Source of the DNA: CAZHAX01 sp964530325
GTDB taxonomy: Bacteria; Chloroflexota; Anaerolineae; B4-G1
Reading direction: 5' to 3'
Assembly: GCA_964530325.1 (NCBI GenBank)
Contig: CAZHAX010000006.1
Location: 1 to 64,000, forward strand
DNA: 64,000 bases
In this document: positions 60,510-64,000 of the stretch, one piece after another
Numbering within the stretch: position 1 is the first letter of the stretch
Layout: every line of letters begins with the position of its first letter
Program-made: the position numbers and the translations under genes
The notes under the pieces: model-generated
What the model was told of the DNA's origin: nothing
The model's input: only the letters and a program-made list of their open reading frames with translations
Database searches by the model: none

Positions 60510-62267
60510 CTATCTCCTTCGCAAGGGCACAGTGATCCTGATCCGTGTTCCTTCGCCCGGGGCCGAGACGATATCGAGCTTGCCTCCGATCAGGTCTGCA
60601 CGCTCGTACATGTTGAGCATGCCCAGGCTGCCTCGCTCGTCGTAGCGCACCTGCACGCTGTCGACGTCGAATCCAGCCCCATCGTCTTCGATCTCGGCTA
60701 CGAAATTGCCGCCCTCCACAAACAGGCGGACGTCGATGTTGTCCGCCTGGGCGTGTTTACGCGCGTTGCCGATCGCCTCCTCGACGATGTAGAAAATGAC
60801 GCCCTGCGTGTCGCGGTCGAGCAACTGATCCACATCGGAGACGGTCTCCAGGCGAATCGGCAGCTCCTCCATCTCGACCATCTTGTCCACGTACTGTTGG
60901 AGCGCCGCCGGCAGCCCCTGCGTCTCCAGGATCAGGGGGCGCAGCGTGAACAGCAGATGGCGTATCTCCTTCGTGGTGCGGCGGGCCAGCTCTTCTATCT
61001 TCGCCAGCTCCTCGTAGATCTGTTCGGGGCTCTTCTTGAGGACGACCCGGGCGTAGTTGAGGCGCATAGCCATGGCGGCGATCGTCTGCGTCGGCCCGTC
61101 GTGCAGGTCACGAGCCAGCTTCTTTCGGGCGTCCTCTTCGACCTGGACTATGCGCTCCTTCTCGTCGATCAGGCTCTGGTAGAGCTGGGCATTCTGCAGG
61201 GCGACGATGGCCTGGTTGCAGATGGCTACGAGCAGGTTGTAGTGGTCCTCAGCGTAGGCCGCCGGCAGCGAGCTGCCGAAGACCGCCGCTCCGTAGTTCT
61301 CGAATCCGGCGCGAAGTGGAACGACGATCGCCTGCTTGCAGCCGTGCATGGTCACGAGCTGGCCCAGCTCAGGGTCCTCGGCCGGGCTGTCCAGTATGAC
61401 CGGCTCAGCTGAGGACAGCGCCTCCGCCAAAGCGCCTTCCCTGCCCTGGAAGCGGACCTTCTGGTCGCGGGTGGGGAGGTGGCGCGAGGTCGCAATCGCC
61501 AGATCGTGTTCGCCGAAGAGCATCACCAGGCCGACGCGCATCAGCTCCGGCGAGCCCATCTCCATCATGCCGGCGCCGGCGACCTCGAGCATGGCGTCCA
61601 GCACCTTCTGGTAGTTCAGCGTGGCGCTCAGCGTGTTCGCCAGCTCGAAGATGATGCGCGAGTGTTCATGCGCCACCTGCGTCCTGCGCCGATCCGCATC
61701 TCCCGCCGGTTGCGCCCCCGGGGGGGGCTTCGGCGCCAGGCCACCGAGCAATCCTGCCACCAGCGGCGCCGCCAGAAGCACCAGCGCGCCGGCCAGCAAG
61801 GCGGGCAGCTGCGTCCCCGACTCAGGGATTGGTGGGACGAGATAGGTAGCGGCGGCACAAGTCGCCGCGATGAATGCCCCTATCGGCAGCCCCACGTGCC
61901 AGGCGAAGCGGAGAGCCCCGGTCAGTACGGGCAGCAGGGCGAAGGGAAGCACAGGGATACCCGGGCCGCCGGAGGCCACCATGAGAGCCACGGCGAGGGC
62001 TGTGTCGATAGCCAACGTCCCCAGCGCCATGCCGGGCAGCGATACCTTCGAGAGCAGGATTATGACGACGGCAAGGTTGTAGCCGACGGCGATGGCGAGG
62101 ACGAGCAGCTGGCGCATTAGGGGCACTGAAGCAAGGATGCTGCCCTCTACGGCGTTGGCGTCCGCGACCATGGCTACGCCAGTCAAGACGATGAGCAGCC
62201 AGCGCAGGTTGCAGAGCACCCAGTCGGTGCGAGCCTGATCGTGTTGCTGCTTCGCCTTGACGGGCAT
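60510..62267 (-). CDS. Membrane sensor histidine kinase with GAF domain (NarL-type)
   Basis: The 585-residue kinase has about six N-terminal membrane helices (20-165), a GAF domain (about 205-365), a HisKA_3 dimerisation helix with the phosphorylated His in LARDLHDGPTQT (near 389), and a C-terminal ATPase (EEAIGNARKHAQADNI, DDGAGFDVDS, GSLGMLNMYERADLIGG). This pattern pairs with NarL/LuxR-type response regulators; none is in the window. I chose ATG 62267 because AGGAAG lies 7 bases upstream; an open extension reaches 62330. Confidence 0.93.
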   Translation of the reverse strand: MPVKAKQQHDQARTDWVLCNLRWLLIVLTGVAMVADANAVEGSILASVPLMRQLLVLAIAVGYNLAVVIILLSKVSLPGMALGTLAIDTALAVALMVASGGPGIPVLPFALLPVLTGALRFAWHVGLPIGAFIAATCAAATYLVPPIPESGTQLPALLAGALVLLAAPLVAGLLGGLAPKPPPGAQPAGDADRRRTQVAHEHSRIIFELANTLSATLNYQKVLDAMLEVAGAGMMEMGSPELMRVGLVMLFGEHDLAIATSRHLPTRDQKVRFQGREGALAEALSSAEPVILDSPAEDPELGQLVTMHGCKQAIVVPLRAGFENYGAAVFGSSLPAAYAEDHYNLLVAICNQAIVALQNAQLYQSLIDEKERIVQVEEDARKKLARDLHDGPTQTIAAMAMRLNYARVVLKKSPEQIYEELAKIEELARRTTKEIRHLLFTLRPLILETQGLPAALQQYVDKMVEMEELPIRLETVSDVDQLLDRDTQGVIFYIVEEAIGNARKHAQADNIDVRLFVEGGNFVAEIEDDGAGFDVDSVQVRYDERGSLGMLNMYERADLIGGKLDIVSAPGEGTRIRITVPLRRR

Positions 62268-62354
62268 GGGGCACTTCCTGGGCAGAAGGAGGCCGCGGAC
62301 TACGAGTGGATCCACCCTCCTTCCACACAACCGCGGCCTGCAGTACCTGCGCTA

Positions 62355-62428
62355 TGGGCGCGAAGGGACTCGAACCCCTGACCTCTACAATGTGAGTGTA
62401 GCGCTCTAACCAGCTGAGCTACGCGCCC
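62355..62428 (-). tRNA. tRNA-Val (anticodon CAC)
   Basis: Read on the minus strand, the acceptor stem GGGCGCG pairs with CGCGCCC, the D arm is GCTC-AGCTGGTTA-GAGC, the anticodon stem CTACA/TGTAG encloses CTCACAT with anticodon CAC, and the T arm carries GGTTCGAGTCC. The discriminator is A and CCA is not encoded. Confidence 0.97.
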
Positions 62429-62441
62429 CAGGATGGATGGG

Positions 62442-62470
62442 ATTATAGCACCGATCAGAAGCGACGGCAA
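62442..62470 (-). promoter_or_regulatory. Sigma-70-type promoter of tRNA-Val
   Basis: On the minus strand TTGCCG (62470-62465) and a perfect TATAAT (62447-62442) are separated by 17 bases. Transcription would start about 7 bases before the mature tRNA 5' end. Confidence 0.75.
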
Positions 62471-62473
62471 GCC

Positions 62474-62502
62474 TTGACACTCGATTACCTTCGTGGTATC
62501 AT
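62474..62502 (+). promoter_or_regulatory. Sigma-70-type promoter of metK
   Basis: TTGACA (62474-62479) and TATCAT (62497-62502) are separated by 17 bases, upstream of the SAM-I riboswitch. It is back to back with the tRNA-Val promoter, with three bases between the -35 boxes. Confidence 0.75.
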
Positions 62503-62526
62503 CCCCGCGCAAACTGCCCGGGCAGG

Positions 62527-62651
62527 CTCTTATCCAGAGAGGCGGAGGGACCGGCCCTGCGATGCCTCGGCAACCGGCCGGACGTTGGATAGCGATTGCG
62601 CTTCCGGCATGGTGCCAAATCCGGCAGAAAGCTGTTTCTGGAAGATAGGAG
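62527..62651 (+). promoter_or_regulatory. SAM-I riboswitch (S-box leader)
   Basis: The conserved S-box blocks are CTCTTATCCAGAGAGG, GGAGGGACCGGCCC, CTCGGCAACCGGCC and GGTGCCAAATCC. CTCTTATC (62527-62534) pairs with GATAGGAG (62644-62651) as P1, with one G-U. It binds S-adenosylmethionine and would favour the downstream terminator, so it is an OFF switch. Confidence 0.95.
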
Positions 62652-62666
62652 AAGGTGTCTTCGCCT

Positions 62667-62693
62667 GGCCCCCTCTCTTCCGGGGGCCTTTTT
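62667..62693 (+). terminator. Riboswitch-controlled intrinsic terminator
   Basis: GGCCCCC and GGGGGCC flank an eight-base loop and are followed directly by five T. It is the expression platform of the SAM-I riboswitch. Confidence 0.9.
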
Positions 62694-62745
62694 CCATCTG
62701 CCGCCAACGGGCGCGGCGAGAAGCGCTGCAGACAGGGAGGCAAGA

Positions 62746-63933
62746 GTGACCAAGCGCAACGTCGTAGTGACGGAGGCTACCGGCCAGTCGATTGAAGACA
62801 TACCGGTGGAGATTGTCGAGCGGAAGGGCATAGGGCATCCAGACAGCCTGTGCGATGGCATCGCCGAGCGCATTTCCGTGGAGTACTCCCGGTGGTGCCG
62901 GGACAACCTGGGGACGCTGCTGCATCACAACTTCGACAAAGTGCAGCTGGTGGCGGGAGAGGTGGAGCTGGACTATGGCGGGGGGCGAATCGTCAAGCCG
63001 ATTCGCATCCAGATAGCGGGGCGGGGCACACCTGCCTTCAAAGGGCAGCAGGTGCCGATGGATGAGATCGCCATCGAGGCCGCCCGGAAACACGTGCGGG
63101 AGACTATGCGCTACCTCGACCCGGACGCTCATATGGTCTTCGAGAGCTACGCCGGCCGCGGAGCCGAGGAGCTGCAATACGTGGTGGAGAACATCACGGC
63201 CAACGACACCAGCTTCGGCGTCAGCCACTGGCCCCGCTCCGGCCTGGAACACGCGGTCTATGAGACCGCCCAGTATATCAACTACAAGCTAATCGATAGC
63301 TTCCCGGTCGGTGAAGATGTCAAAGTGATGGGTCTCCGCAGCGGGGACGAGATGACGCTGACCGTAGCCATGCCCCTGATTGCCACGCGCATCGGCGATG
63401 CTGCCGAGTACGCGGAGGTGAAACAGGCGGCGCAGGTGGACATCCAGGAGTTCGCTTCCAAGCTCAGCGATCGCAAGATCACTGTGGTCGTGAACACGGC
63501 GGACGACGTGGAGAACGGAGTGGTCTATCTCACCCTCACCGGCACGTCCGCTGAGATGGGTGATGACGGCGCAGTGGGCCGGGGCAACCGCGTCAACGGG
63601 GTCATCGCCCCATTCCGCTCGGCGAGCCTGGAGGCCCCCTGCGGCAAGAACCCGGTGTCCCACGTGGGCAAGGTCTACAACGTGCTGGCGCTGGTATCGG
63701 CACAGGAGATCGTCGAGAGGATACCTGCGGTTCGCGATGTCACCGTCTACATGCTTTCCCAGATCGGTGCGCCGCTGGACCAGCCCCTCATTGCCGCCGC
63801 CACCGTCCGCACCAACGACGGGAAGCTGACGCCCAGCGTCCGGGCGGACGTGGAAAGCCTGCTCAACGAGAACCTGGCAGGCGTCGATGCAATCCGCGAG
63901 CGGATTCTGAAGAGGGAACTATCTCTCTACTAG
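62746..63933 (+). CDS. Archaeal-type S-adenosylmethionine synthetase
   Basis: This 395-residue enzyme makes S-adenosylmethionine from methionine and ATP. It belongs to the archaeal-type MAT family (PF01941), distinct from bacterial MetK: KGIGHPDSLCDGIAE, FDKVQLVAGEVELDYGGG, SVGEDVKVMG-like FPVGEDVKVMGLR, GTSAEMGDDGAVGRGNRVNG and PCGKNPVSHVGKVYN are its blocks. I chose GTG 62746, preceded by GGGAGG, since the upstream open frame crosses the riboswitch and terminator. Synthesis is controlled by the SAM-I riboswitch in a negative loop. Confidence 0.94.
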   Translation: MTKRNVVVTEATGQSIEDIPVEIVERKGIGHPDSLCDGIAERISVEYSRWCRDNLGTLLHHNFDKVQLVAGEVELDYGGGRIVKPIRIQIAGRGTPAFKGQQVPMDEIAIEAARKHVRETMRYLDPDAHMVFESYAGRGAEELQYVVENITANDTSFGVSHWPRSGLEHAVYETAQYINYKLIDSFPVGEDVKVMGLRSGDEMTLTVAMPLIATRIGDAAEYAEVKQAAQVDIQEFASKLSDRKITVVVNTADDVENGVVYLTLTGTSAEMGDDGAVGRGNRVNGVIAPFRSASLEAPCGKNPVSHVGKVYNVLALVSAQEIVERIPAVRDVTVYMLSQIGAPLDQPLIAAATVRTNDGKLTPSVRADVESLLNENLAGVDAIRERILKRELSLY

Positions 63934-64000
63934 GCTCCCACTGCGCCGCGCCCGTGGTGGGCGGCGTTCAGTGCTGACGTCGCGGTCGGGCGCCGGAGAG

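Noticed and set aside
62596..62745. Longer N-terminus of the SAM synthetase
   Set aside because: The extension would translate the riboswitch and terminator; the GTG at 62746 has a proper ribosome-binding site and the family start.

Overview
The window is GC-rich, densely coded, non-archaeal bacterial DNA, probably from a member of the Chloroflexota (Anaerolineae-like). This is an inference from gene content: NBR1-type Ig lipoprotein, a PurS-PurS-PurL fusion, mevalonate kinase, DUF5666 and delta-60 secreted proteins, a class D/E-like sortase, and many GTG/TTG starts. No rRNA or other taxonomic marker is present, so the rank is uncertain. Layout: 391-5735 (minus) carries cvpA-mutS2, a methyltransferase and an NBR1-Ig lipoprotein. 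5911-13437 (plus) is a central-carbon block: yvcK-gap-pgk, a PknB-type kinase with TPRs, tpiA and a membrane metalloprotease homologue. 13434-18287 (minus) is envelope polysaccharide and salvage: WecA/MraY-like transferase, upp, GtrA, O-antigen ligase-like protein and a UDP-sugar epimerase/decarboxylase; the last three overlap by 3-4 bases and form a coupled operon. 18308-37133 (mostly plus) is accessory: a truncated RAYT transposase with a 28-bp palindrome inside it, a frameshifted flavodoxin, two tandem gene pairs (transglutaminase-like lipoproteins, delta-60 repeat proteins), a minus-strand GH5 enzyme with a cystine-knot module, then many small membrane proteins, a rhomboid-TPR fusion, a GYD protein and a membrane EEP phosphatase/nuclease. 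37234-47773 (minus) is a purine operon read purSL, polysaccharide deacetylase, purQ, purC, class II purE, purF, purF-like, tgt. 47869-49634 (minus) is a GH10 xylanase with a frameshift behind its lipoprotein signal. 49857-52311 (plus) holds mevalonate kinase and a five-repeat DUF5666 protein. 52394-55652 (minus) holds lepB, pnp and rpsO. 55904-59636 (plus) holds a MurJ-methyltransferase fusion, a sortase and a small membrane protein. 59699-62428 (minus) holds a membrane protein, a GAF histidine kinase and tRNA-Val(CAC). The window ends with an archaeal-type SAM synthetase behind a SAM-I riboswitch and terminator. Working together: the carbon block makes and interconverts triose phosphates under a likely kinase or YvcK influence, the purine operon runs PRPP to SAICAR with a CO2-using PurE (no PurK seen), and the MurJ, sortase, LepB, WecA and GtrA genes serve the cell surface. 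Several promoters match the sigma-70 consensus with 16-17 bp spacers, and these are listed. I found no CRISPR array, prophage, intact insertion sequence or replication origin. The least explained parts are the tandem lipoprotein/delta-60 pairs (19.3-24.9 kb) and the small-membrane-protein neighbourhood (29.4-35.0 kb).
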